This document shows positions 36,121 to 43,477 of a stretch of 43,477 bases of DNA, one piece after another. Both the position numbers and the translations under genes were made by a program. Origin of the DNA: Vulcanimicrobiota bacterium (GTDB lineage: Bacteria; Vulcanimicrobiota; Vulcanimicrobiia; Vulcanimicrobiales; Vulcanimicrobiaceae); contig JAFAJV010000017.1 in NCBI GenBank assembly GCA_019235995.1, forward strand, positions 1 to 43,477, in the 5' to 3' direction. Below the pieces are notes generated by a model that was not told the origin of the DNA, did not search any database, and was given only the letters and a program-made list of their open reading frames with translations. How positions within the stretch are numbered: position 1 is the first letter of the stretch; each line of letters opens with the position of its first letter.

Positions 36121-36908
36121 TAATTGCCTTCGAACTTCGGCGCGCGTTTCGCCATGAACGCCTCGTAGGCGCGCCGGAAATCGTTAGTCTCCATGCAGGT
36201 CGCCTGGGCCGATGCCTCCGCATCGACGGCCTCGTCGAGCGGCAGCGCCCACTCATACTTGAGCATGCGCTTGGTCATCGCGTGCGCCAGCGTGGGGCCC
36301 CGGGCTATCGTCCGAGCGAACTCCAGTGCGCGGTCCCTCAGCTCGATCGGCGCGCAGAGCTCGTTGTAAAATCCCCATTCGTGAGCCTGCGTGCCCGACA
36401 TCGAGCGACCCGTGTAGAGCAGTTCCGCCGCTCTGCCGAGGCCCACGATGCGCGGGAGCATCGCGCACGCGCCCATGTCGCTGCCCGCGAGCCCGACCCG
36501 CACGAACAGGAATGCCACGCGCGATCGTTCCGTGCCGAAACGGAGGTCGCTCGCCATCGCCAGGATCGCGCCGGCGCCCGCGCACGCGCCGTCAACCGCG
36601 GCGACGATCGGCTGCGGGCACGCCGTCATCGCCTTCACGACGTCTCCGGTCATCTGCGTGAACTCCATGAGCCCTTTGGCGTCGGCGCGGGTCAGCGGCC
36701 CAATGATTTCACCGACGTCGCCGCCGGAGCAGAAGTCGCCGCTTGCCCCCGTGAGGACGACGGCCTTCACGCCGGCGTCATTGGGCAGCGAACGAAAACG
36801 GTCGCGCAGCTCGCCGTAAAGCTCGAAGGTCAGCGCGTTTTTGTGCGCCGGCCCATCGAGCGTGATGGAGAGGACGCCGTCGGTGATCTCGTAACGGGCC
36901 TTCGTCAT
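36120..36908 (-). CDS. Crotonase-family enoyl-CoA hydratase-like protein lacking both catalytic Glu
   Basis: The 262-residue crotonase fold has the oxyanion-hole segments [10 protein letters not shown] (58-67) and [10 protein letters not shown] (108-117). At the position of the first hydratase Glu there is Ile (GAILAMASD) and at the second there is Arg ([16 protein letters not shown]). Asp144 in GSDMGA is a candidate acid/base. That pattern is what I remember for enoyl-CoA hydratase-like proteins of 2-aminobenzoyl-CoA gene clusters. It may act as a hydrolase or ring opener rather than a simple hydratase. The start overlaps the lipoprotein gene stop (ATGA). Confidence 0.83.
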   Translation of the reverse strand: MTKARYEITDGVLSITLDGPAHKNALTFELYGELRDRFRSLPNDAGVKAVVLTGASGDFCSGGDVGEIIGPLTRADAKGLMEFTQMTGDVVKAMTACPQPIVAAVDGACAGAGAILAMASDLRFGTERSRVAFLFVRVGLAGSDMGACAMLPRIVGLGRAAELLYTGRSMSGTQAHEWGFYNELCAPIELRDRALEFARTIARGPTLAHAMTKRMLKYEWALPLDEAVDAEASAQATCMETNDFRRAYEAFMAKRAPKFEGN

Positions 36909-37318
36909 CGTATCCGAAACGGCAGGTCTTCTTCATACGTGTCGCCCGCGCTGTTGCGAGCGATCACGCGCAGTCTGTACGAGCGAATGAAGATCGGCGG
37001 AGCATCGAGCACGTCGAGTGAGAACGCGAAGCGTCCAGGGCTGCGATGAGGCACGTTGATTGAAAAGAGATTCGTGCGCACCTCGACGCTCGCCACGTTC
37101 GTGCCGGTGACGAACGCTCCGGACCAGCGCTGCCCGCGCCGCACGTCGAGCGAGGAGAAGCGCATCGCCAGAATGCTCGGTAGAGCTCCATTGGGTTCGA
37201 CGCGCGGCTTCGGTAAAACCGTCGGCCCGACCGCCGCGTTCGCCGGCACATCCGCAGGACGCGACACACATCCTCCAAGCAGCGCCGCCAGCCCGAGCGC
37301 TCCGATGCGAACAAGCAC
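36905..37318 (-). CDS. Lipoprotein of unknown function
   Basis: The 137-residue protein has a lipobox ALLGGC with the lipidated C17 after a short hydrophobic start ([17 protein letters not shown]). The mature part is beta-rich ([40 protein letters not shown]) and could be an Ig-like or similar envelope domain. It is not a known catabolic component, although its stop overlaps the crotonase start. Confidence 0.7.
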   Translation of the reverse strand: MLVRIGALGLAALLGGCVSRPADVPANAAVGPTVLPKPRVEPNGALPSILAMRFSSLDVRRGQRWSGAFVTGTNVASVEVRTNLFSINVPHRSPGRFAFSLDVLDAPPIFIRSYRLRVIARNSAGDTYEEDLPFRIR

Positions 37319-37398
37319 GCTAGGCCTCGTACGCAGCGCGCACGGACGCCACCTGCTCGCAGAAGGCGCCTCGCACGCTCCCGCATAACGCCCCGTTC

Positions 37399-38445
37399 AT
37401 GCAGCAGCACGCAGCTCCGCGCAGTCTCGTGCTCGATTATGCAATTGGCGTCTGCGGCCTATGGATCTCGGGCGGATTCTTCCTCGACGCTTGGGCGCAT
37501 GGCCACGTTCCGGTGGAGAATTTCTTCACGCCCTATCACGCGGTGTTTTATTCCGGCATGGTGGCGCTGGCGTTGGTCCTAGCGATCTTCTCCTTGCGCT
37601 ATCACGCCCAGGGGTATGACTGGGCGAACACCTTTCCGCGGCCGTACCGTTTGGCATTGCTCGGCATTCCCATCTTCGTCCTGGGCGGCGTCGGGGATGT
37701 GCTCTGGCATCGCGCGCTCGGCATCGAGGAGGGAGTGGACGCGTTGCTGAGCCCCACGCACCAGGTCCTCGGGCTCGGTATCTTCTTCTTATCTAGCGGA
37801 CCGATCCGTTCCGTAATTTCCGACCGGCTCCACTCGACGACGCTAGGGCGTCAGCTGCCGCTGGCGCTGGGGCTGGCGACGTGGCTGATCTTGGCCCACT
37901 TCGGAACCGCGTACGCCTTCGACCCCGCCGCCGGCCGAAGCGACGCGCCGCCGCCCATCGTTCCCTTCACGTCGAACTACCTGACCGCGCTCAGCATCGG
38001 CTATTACAAGATAGCGACCGGCGTGCTCATCGTGATCTTTCAGGGCACGCTGATCGCGGGCTTCGTTCTCTGGCTCGTGGCCCGCATGCACCCGTGCCTC
38101 GGGATGCTGACGATCCTATTGCTCATCGGCAACCTTCCGGCCGCGGCCGCATTCACGAACCAGTCGCCGCTCCTGGCCGTGACGATCGCGCAGTCGCTCG
38201 TCACCGGGATCCTCGCCGACATCTTCATCGCCCGATACGATCCACATCCGGCGCCTGGCTACACGCGAGCGTTCCGCACGTTTGCGATCGGGGTGCCTAT
38301 GACGTACATCGGCATCTACCTGCTTGGAACGTTTGCGAGCGAGCGCATCTGGTGGGACTGGAACGTCGTGCTCGGCTCATGGATCTGGTCCGGAGTCTGT
38401 GGTTTCGCCCTGAGCCTGATGGTCCTCGCGCGCCGCACCGCGTGA
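37399..38445 (+). CDS. His-rich polytopic membrane protein
   Basis: The 348-residue protein has about 9 membrane segments. Striking conserved-looking motifs are DAWAHGHVPVENFFTPYHAV (H34, H36, H47) and GDVLWHRALGIEEGVDALLS followed by PTH (D100, H104, E110, H121). I recall similar proteins with a W-H-x-x-x-G-x-E ... SPTH pattern in bacteria and archaea. These look like metal- or heme-binding sites. The glycosyltransferase gene starts inside its stop (GTGA). It splits the catabolic minus-strand set. Confidence 0.7.
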   Translation: MQQHAAPRSLVLDYAIGVCGLWISGGFFLDAWAHGHVPVENFFTPYHAVFYSGMVALALVLAIFSLRYHAQGYDWANTFPRPYRLALLGIPIFVLGGVGDVLWHRALGIEEGVDALLSPTHQVLGLGIFFLSSGPIRSVISDRLHSTTLGRQLPLALGLATWLILAHFGTAYAFDPAAGRSDAPPPIVPFTSNYLTALSIGYYKIATGVLIVIFQGTLIAGFVLWLVARMHPCLGMLTILLLIGNLPAAAAFTNQSPLLAVTIAQSLVTGILADIFIARYDPHPAPGYTRAFRTFAIGVPMTYIGIYLLGTFASERIWWDWNVVLGSWIWSGVCGFALSLMVLARRTA

Positions 38446-39968
38446 TTGGCGTCGCCCTGGCGCTCGGAGCGCTGCTGTTCCACGCTGCCGCGGCATCGCG
38501 CTACGGTTACTTCCGCGACGAACTCTACTTCATCGCCTGCTCGAAGCACTTGGCCTGGGGCTATGTGGATCAGCCTCCGTTCGTGGCCGCCGCGGCGTGG
38601 CTTGCGGGCCCGGCAGGCTATTCGCTCCTCGCCCTCCGCGCGCTGCCGATCGTGGCGGCGGCCCTCACCGTTTATCTCGCCGTACGGCTCGCGGCCGACC
38701 TCGGCGGCGGACGCTTCGCCCAGTGTTTGTGTGGTGTCGCCACGATGCTCATGCCTGCGTATCTGCTGCTCGGCAATACGCTCACGACCACGTCCTTGGA
38801 GCCCTTGTTTTGGACGCTGGCAACCCTTCTCGCCGTGCGCATCGTTCGCTCGGCGCCCGCGAACGCGCCGCCGCTATGGGCGGCCCTCGGCGTCGTAGCC
38901 GGACTCGGCGCGTACGCAAAATACTCGATGGCGCTGCCCATCGCCGGCATCGGCGCCGGGCTCCTCGCGACGGCCGAACGACGGGTGTTGCGTTCTGCGT
39001 ATCCACTGTACGCGTGCGGTCTTGCGGTGCTCCTGCTGTCGCCAAACCTCGCATGGCAAGCCGCACACGGCTGGCCCTTCATCGAGGTACTGCGCGGCGA
39101 CGCCACGCATCGGCCCGAGCTCGCGGGCGGCTACGCGCTGGAGTATCGAGCGTGGCTCGCCAACGCGGGTGCTTTCTCCGCCGAGCAGTTCATCTATACC
39201 AATCCCGCCGCCGTGCCGATCTGGGTCGCGGGCCTGATCGCGCCGTTTCGGCTCGCGACGCTGCGCGAGCTGCGGTTCGTTCCAATCGCCTATGCCGTCG
39301 TCGTTCTCGTCGCGCTCGCGTTCGGCGCGAAGGGTTACTACGTCATCGGCTTTTACGCGCCGCTGCTCGCCATCGGCGCAGTGGCGCTCGAGCGTGTGAC
39401 GGCGTACGTGCGCGCGACGCTGTTCGCCCTCGTGGTCGCGCTCGGTCTTGCGGCGCTACCGCTCTCGCTCCCCGTTCTGCCCGTCGACGGCCTGATCGCC
39501 TACACGAAGCTCCTCGGCCTGACCGGCCGAGACCGAACGCCGCCGCGGCTCATCCAGCCGCTCTTCGCCGAAGAGTTCGGCTGGCAGCGGCTCGCGCGCG
39601 ACGTCGCGATAGTCTATTTCTCCCTGCCGCCAAGCCTGCGCGCGAGGACCGCCGTCTACGCCGACACCTACGGAGACGCCGGAGCGCTCGATTTCTACGG
39701 GCCACGCTATGGCCTGCCCGGCGTGATCTCGAGCCAAAACAACTACTACTTGTGGGGCACGCGCGGCTATGACGGCCGCTCACTCATCGCGATCGGCGCG
39801 ACGCGCACAAACCTCCTGCGGCGCTACTATCGCAGCGTCGTGCTCGTGCGCACCTCGGCGGAGCCCTACAAATGGATCGTCGAAGGCCCGGCGCCAATTT
39901 ACCTCTGCCGCGATCCGGTTGCGCCGCTGTCGCTCATTTGGCCGCACCTCCGCTGGTATGGAGCGTAG
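38442..39968 (+). CDS. GT39/ArnT-like membrane glycosyltransferase
   Basis: The GTG at 38442 overlaps the previous stop. The 508-residue protein has about 10-11 membrane segments and the family motif in the first periplasmic loop: YGYFRDELYFIACSKHLAWG, with D26/E27 as the catalytic acid pair, followed by DQPPF. It belongs to the PMT_2 (dolichyl-phosphate-mannose-protein mannosyltransferase-like) family. It transfers a sugar from a lipid carrier to protein or cell-envelope glycan. The exact substrate is unknown. Confidence 0.85.
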   Translation: MIGVALALGALLFHAAAASRYGYFRDELYFIACSKHLAWGYVDQPPFVAAAAWLAGPAGYSLLALRALPIVAAALTVYLAVRLAADLGGGRFAQCLCGVATMLMPAYLLLGNTLTTTSLEPLFWTLATLLAVRIVRSAPANAPPLWAALGVVAGLGAYAKYSMALPIAGIGAGLLATAERRVLRSAYPLYACGLAVLLLSPNLAWQAAHGWPFIEVLRGDATHRPELAGGYALEYRAWLANAGAFSAEQFIYTNPAAVPIWVAGLIAPFRLATLRELRFVPIAYAVVVLVALAFGAKGYYVIGFYAPLLAIGAVALERVTAYVRATLFALVVALGLAALPLSLPVLPVDGLIAYTKLLGLTGRDRTPPRLIQPLFAEEFGWQRLARDVAIVYFSLPPSLRARTAVYADTYGDAGALDFYGPRYGLPGVISSQNNYYLWGTRGYDGRSLIAIGATRTNLLRRYYRSVVLVRTSAEPYKWIVEGPAPIYLCRDPVAPLSLIWPHLRWYGA

Positions 39969-39978
39969 CCGCTCAGTG

Positions 39979-40692
39979 TCACGCGGAGCGTTCCGGGTGT
40001 GGAACGACGAGCGCTAAGCCCGTCTGCGCGCCCATCGCGAGCGCCACTATAGCCTCGGCGACCTCTTCCGGCGCGGCGATGCGCCCTGCGGGGTTGCCGC
40101 GCGCCAGCAGCTCGCTCGTCTCTCGTTCGCTGCGACCCGTCTTCGCCGTGATGTTCGCGAGCGTGCGGCCAAGCATCTCCGTGTCGGTGTAGCCCGGACA
40201 GACGACGTTGGCGGTGATCCCCTTGTCCGCGTACTCCGCGGCGACCGCCTTGGTGAAGCCCACGACGCCGTGCTTACTCGCGCAGTAGGCCGCGATGTAG
40301 GGGGCGCCCTCGAGGCCCGCGACGCTCGCGACGTTCACGATGCGACCCCACCCCGCAGCGATCATGTCCGGCAAAGCCTCTCTCGTGCACAGAAACGTGC
40401 CGGTCAGGTTGACGGCGATGATTCGATCCCACGTCGCGCGGTCCGTGCGCGTTAAGGCCGCCGACTCCGCGATTCCGGCGTTGTTGACGAGGATCGCGAT
40501 CGGCCCGTTAGCTTCGCGGCACTCTTCGAAGGCCTTGCGCACCTGCTCCTCGTCCGTAACGTCTCCGCGGACGCCCGCGGAGCGGCTTACGACGCTCACC
40601 CGCGCGCCGCGACGCTCTAAGAGGTCCGCCGTCGCGCGCCCGATGCCCCGGCCGCCGCCCGTAACGACCGCGTGCTTTCCGGCGATGCTCAC
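39979..40692 (-). CDS. Short-chain dehydrogenase/reductase (3-hydroxyacyl-CoA type)
   Basis: The GTG at 40692 overlaps the stop of the fused oxygenase gene (GTGA). The 237-residue protein has the NAD(P) motif TGGGRGIG (11-18), the NNAG region at 70-73 and the catalytic S123-Y136-K140 ([16 protein letters not shown]). The tail ends [12 protein letters not shown] instead of a usual final strand with VDGG. By position it would oxidise or reduce a hydroxylated CoA intermediate made by its neighbour. Confidence 0.85.
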   Translation of the reverse strand: MSIAGKHAVVTGGGRGIGRATADLLERRGARVSVVSRSAGVRGDVTDEEQVRKAFEECREANGPIAILVNNAGIAESAALTRTDRATWDRIIAVNLTGTFLCTREALPDMIAAGWGRIVNVASVAGLEGAPYIAAYCASKHGVVGFTKAVAAEYADKGITANVVCPGYTDTEMLGRTLANITAKTGRSERETSELLARGNPAGRIAAPEEVAEAIVALAMGAQTGLALVVPHPERSA

Positions 40693-42947
40693 CGCGCGGC
40701 CTCGGCCGCGCGTGCGATCAGCCGCTCGAGCTGTTCCTTGCCCGCGAGGTACTGTATCGGCCACGCAGCATCGCGATAGCCGAGCTGCGCCGCGGCATGC
40801 AGCGTCCAGAATGGATCGGCGAGATGCGGCCGGCCGAGCGCCACGAGGTCCGCGCGACCCCCCGCGAGGATCGCGTTGACCTGATCGACGTCGGTAATGT
40901 TGCCCACCGCCATCGTCGCGATCCCCACCTCGTTGCGAATCTTGTCGGCGTAAGGCGTCTGAAACATGCGTCCGTAGATCGGCTTGGCGTCCGGCGAAGT
41001 CTGGCCCGTGGAGACGTCGATCAGGTCTGCCCCCTCCGCCTTGAGCGCGCGCGCAATGGCGACCGCGTCGTCGCCCGAAACTCCGCCGTCCACCCAATCC
41101 GTCGCCGAGATGCGCACCGACATCGGGCGCTCCTTCGGCCAGACCGCCCGCATCGCGCGAAAGACCTCGAGCGGATAGCGCAGGCGGTTTTCGAGGGGGC
41201 CTCCGTATTCGTCGGTGCGGCGGTTCCGCAGCGGCGTGATGAAGGATGACAGCAGATACCCGTGCGCGCAGTGAAGCTCGAGCATGTCGAAGCCGGCCTC
41301 CAGGCCCATCTCCGCCGCGCGCACGAACGCCGACCGAATTGCGTCCATCTGCGCGCGCGTCAGCTCCAGCGGAATTTGGTTCACCGCAGCATACGGGATC
41401 GCAGACGGTCCGACCACCGGCCAGTTGTCCCGCTCGAGCGGCTCGTCCATACCCTCCCATATCAGCTTCGTCGAGCCCTTGGGCCCGGAGTGGCCGAGCT
41501 GCAGACAGATCTTCGCACGCGACGAATCGTGCACGAACTTCACGATGCGCTTCCACGCCCCGACGTGCTCCGCCGCATACATGCCGGTGCAGCCCGGGGA
41601 GATGCGACCCTCGCGCGTCACGCACGTCATCTCCGTAAAAACCAGTCCCGCGCCGCCGAGCGCCCGCGCGCCGAGATGCACCATGTGGAAGTCACCCGGC
41701 GTCCCGTCGATCGCGCTGTACATATCCATCGGCGACACCACGATCCGGTTCTGCAGCTCGAGGTCGCGCAGCCGAAAGGGCGTGAACATCGGCGGCACCT
41801 CGCGCCCCGCGAACCACCGCTCCATCGCGGCCACGTACGTCGTGTCGCGCAGGCGCAGGTTCTCGTGTCCGATGCGCTGGCTGCGTGTCAGGAGGCTGTA
41901 GGCGAACTGCTCGGGCGGCAGCGTCGCATAGCGCGCCACGTTCTCGAACCACTCGGTCGAATTCCGCGCCGCGTTCTGCAACTTCAAGACTTCGAGCCGA
42001 CGCGTCTCCTCATAGCGGCGTAAGGCTGCGGCCCTGTCGGCGTCGGCCGCGAGGGAATCCACCAGCCCGATCGCGTCCTCCATCGCGAGCTTCGTCCCCG
42101 AGCCGACCGAGAAGTGCGCCGTGTGTGCGGCGTCGCCCATGAGCACGGCGCTTCCGTTTACCCAGCGTGCATTGTTCACGCGCGTGAAGTTCAGCCAGTC
42201 GCGACCGCGTAGGTGCGCGCTGTTCGCCATCAGCCGGTGTCCGTGCAGGTACGGCTTGAACAGACCCTCGCAGAAGGCGATGGTCTGCTCCGTCCCCGCC
42301 GAGTCGAGTCCGTGCGCCATCCAGGTCTCCTCGCGGCACTCCACGATAAACGTGCTCAGACGCTCGTCGAAGCGATACGCGTGCACCGTGAACCAGCCGT
42401 GCTCCGTGCGCTCGAAGAGAAACGTAAATGCATCGAGCGGCAAGGTCGTCCCGAGCCAGACGAAACGGCAGCGTCCGCGGTCGAGGCTCGGCCGAAACGC
42501 CTGCGCATAGGCGCTTCGAACGCGGCTGTTGACGCCGTCCGCCCCGACCAGCAGGTCGCACTCGCGGCGCTCCGCTTCGACGTCGCCGACGTCGCATTCG
42601 AAGCGCACGTCGACGCCGAGCTCTGCAGCGCGGTCCTGGAGGATGTTCAGCAAACGTTTTCGTGAGATGCCGCAGAAGCCGTGCCCTCCGGATCGCATCG
42701 TTCGTCCGCGAAAGTGCACCTCGATGTCGTCCCAATGCGCAAACGCCTGCGTGATATCCCGATGCGTCGGTTCATCCGCGGAACGAAGATTATCGAGCGT
42801 GGCGTCCGAGAAGACGACGCCCCAGCCGAAGGTATCGAGGGGACGATTGCGCTCCAGGATCCGAATCGACCAGTCCGGGAAGCGCTGCTTCGCCAGAATG
42901 CCGAAATACAGTCCGGCGGGACCGCCTCCGATGCATGCAACGCGCAT
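40689..42947 (-). CDS. Fused FAD monooxygenase/Old-Yellow-Enzyme reductase (2-aminobenzoyl-CoA monooxygenase/reductase type)
   Basis: The 752-residue protein has two parts. Residues 1-375 are a PHBH-type flavin monooxygenase: [37 protein letters not shown] (134-147) and [20 protein letters not shown] (268-287). Residues about 386-740 are an FMN-dependent Old Yellow Enzyme: [60 protein letters not shown] and [15 protein letters not shown]. This domain order is that of 2-aminobenzoyl-CoA monooxygenase/reductase of Azoarcus (AbmA), which hydroxylates and dearomatises the CoA-activated ring. Salicylyl-CoA 5-hydroxylase-like annotations are the main alternative. It is the first gene of a two-gene operon with the SDR. 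Confidence 0.87.
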   Translation of the reverse strand: MRVACIGGGPAGLYFGILAKQRFPDWSIRILERNRPLDTFGWGVVFSDATLDNLRSADEPTHRDITQAFAHWDDIEVHFRGRTMRSGGHGFCGISRKRLLNILQDRAAELGVDVRFECDVGDVEAERRECDLLVGADGVNSRVRSAYAQAFRPSLDRGRCRFVWLGTTLPLDAFTFLFERTEHGWFTVHAYRFDERLSTFIVECREETWMAHGLDSAGTEQTIAFCEGLFKPYLHGHRLMANSAHLRGRDWLNFTRVNNARWVNGSAVLMGDAAHTAHFSVGSGTKLAMEDAIGLVDSLAADADRAAALRRYEETRRLEVLKLQNAARNSTEWFENVARYATLPPEQFAYSLLTRSQRIGHENLRLRDTTYVAAMERWFAGREVPPMFTPFRLRDLELQNRIVVSPMDMYSAIDGTPGDFHMVHLGARALGGAGLVFTEMTCVTREGRISPGCTGMYAAEHVGAWKRIVKFVHDSSRAKICLQLGHSGPKGSTKLIWEGMDEPLERDNWPVVGPSAIPYAAVNQIPLELTRAQMDAIRSAFVRAAEMGLEAGFDMLELHCAHGYLLSSFITPLRNRRTDEYGGPLENRLRYPLEVFRAMRAVWPKERPMSVRISATDWVDGGVSGDDAVAIARALKAEGADLIDVSTGQTSPDAKPIYGRMFQTPYADKIRNEVGIATMAVGNITDVDQVNAILAGGRADLVALGRPHLADPFWTLHAAAQLGYRDAAWPIQYLAGKEQLERLIARAAEAAR

Positions 42948-43030
42948 TAGCCGCTAACCACCAGCTTACACTTTGATGAGAGGCGCAGACGAATCCCGCC
43001 GTGTGTGGTAACCTACGCTCGAATCCCGTG

Positions 43031-43477
43031 ATGTCACCAGCCGCGCTCCGCGCTTTCGTCATCCTTCTTTGCCTCGGCGCGTTTTTCACCGCGATCTCGC
43101 GCGACGCGCATCCCGCTTCGGCGTCGGCACCGACGAGCCTGGCGAGCGGCTTCAACGCGACGCGCACGACGATTCCAGTGACCATTGAAGGGCAGCGCAC
43201 CTCATGCGTGTTGGACACGGGCAGTTCGGCGATACTCGTCTCGCCCGCACTCGCGCAGGCAGCGCACCTCCAGGGACGCGCCGGAACGTTTGAAGTCGCC
43301 CCCGACGGTCGTACCTACGTCGATCGCCAGACCGATATCGCGCGGTTCGGCGTGGCCGGCTACACGCTGCGCGACGTCCCCGCGTTGATCTCCTCAAACC
43401 TGACGGGGTACAGCGCGCTCTGCGGTTACGATTTCTTCACCCACTTCCCGACTCTCATCGACAGGGCGCGACGGGTC
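43031..43477 (+). CDS. Retropepsin-like secreted aspartyl protease homologue, N-terminal part
   Basis: The frame is open from an ATG at 43031 (or a GTG one codon earlier) to the window end, 149 codons. MSPAALRAFVILLCLGAFFT is a signal anchor or signal peptide. VLDTGSSAILVSPALAQAAH is a full retropepsin active-site motif (D-T-G-S/T), followed by a flap-type region. The C terminus lies outside the window. It starts 83 bases after the divergent oxygenase gene. Confidence 0.75.
   Translation, partial: MSPAALRAFVILLCLGAFFTAISRDAHPASASAPTSLASGFNATRTTIPVTIEGQRTSCVLDTGSSAILVSPALAQAAHLQGRAGTFEVAPDGRTYVDRQTDIARFGVAGYTLRDVPALISSNLTGYSALCGYDFFTHFPTLIDRARRV

Noticed and set aside
37881-38441. An extended N terminus of the GT39 protein
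   Set aside because: It is a shadow of the membrane-protein gene; the GTG at 38442 overlapping the stop gives the correct family start.
41262-42023. Open frames on the plus strand opposite the oxygenase gene
   Set aside because: They are Arg/His-rich antisense shadows without ribosome sites or recognisable domains.
42948-43030. Possible extended -10 (TGGTAACCT) for the gene at 43031
   Set aside because: No -35 at acceptable distance was found, so I do not list it as a promoter.

Overview
This is a GC-rich, gene-dense bacterial segment. It is mostly housekeeping translation genes on the minus strand, followed by a catabolic and cell-surface region. The style (many GTG/TTG starts, 1- to 4-base gene overlaps, a zinc-type uS14, no rpmD, secreted retropepsin-like proteins, CoA-thioester aromatic catabolism) suggests a poorly characterised lineage. 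Candidatus Eremiobacterota (WPS-2) is my best guess. That placement is inference and rests on no database match.

Layout. (1) 1-2187, minus: the start of a small secreted protein, an MFS transporter and a MobA-like nucleotidyltransferase that directly follows rpsM. (2) 2194-14670, minus: a continuous S10-spc ribosomal block, in transcription order rplC-rplD-rplW-rplB-rpsS-rplV-rpsC-rplP-rpmC-rpsQ-rplN-rplX-rplE-rpsN-rpsH-rplF-rplR-rpsE-rplO-secY-adk-map-infA-rpmJ-rpsM. It has its own near-consensus promoter at 14782-14810. rpmD is absent between rpsE and rplO, and the usual rpsK-rpsD-rpoA-rplQ tail is absent after rpsM. (3) 14864-22808: about 8 kb of unrelated genes on both strands, lying where the str and S10 operons would normally join: a secreted aspartyl-protease-like PDZ protein, a glutaryl-CoA-dehydrogenase-like enzyme, a SRPBCC protein, a split chromate transporter pair, two divergent HIT-family paralogues (one without its histidine triad), a glyoxalase-fold protein, a GNAT acetyltransferase, a DUF5654-like membrane protein and an MFS transporter. 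(4) 22798-27489, minus: the str operon rpsL-rpsG-fusA-tuf-rpsJ, with strong promoters before rpsL and before tuf. (5) 27691-30670: a small unknown protein, a YtrA-type GntR regulator with its membrane-protein partner and a probable operator palindrome, an OafA-type acyltransferase and a DUF4870-like membrane protein. (6) 30803-42947: a likely aromatic-acid catabolic region. On the plus strand are a DUF3311 protein, an SSS symporter and a RidA-family protein. On the minus strand are a fused FAD-monooxygenase/Old-Yellow-Enzyme protein with a SDR, then a lipoprotein, a crotonase, an acyl-CoA dehydrogenase and a benzoate/2-aminobenzoate-type CoA ligase. Two plus-strand genes (a His-rich membrane protein and a GT39/ArnT-like glycosyltransferase) split this set. 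(7) 43031 to the end: the start of a second retropepsin-like secreted protein.

How the genes work together. Regions 2 and 4 supply ribosomal proteins, elongation factors, SecY, adenylate kinase, methionine aminopeptidase and IF-1. Region 6 reads as an aerobic CoA-thioester route for 2-aminobenzoate (anthranilate) or a similar ortho-substituted benzoate: uptake by the SSS symporter, activation by the ligase, dearomatising hydroxylation and reduction by the fused protein, and beta-oxidation-like steps by SDR, crotonase and acyl-CoA dehydrogenase. No intergenic stretch exceeds about 200 bases. I saw no tRNA, rRNA, CRISPR array, transposase or phage gene.
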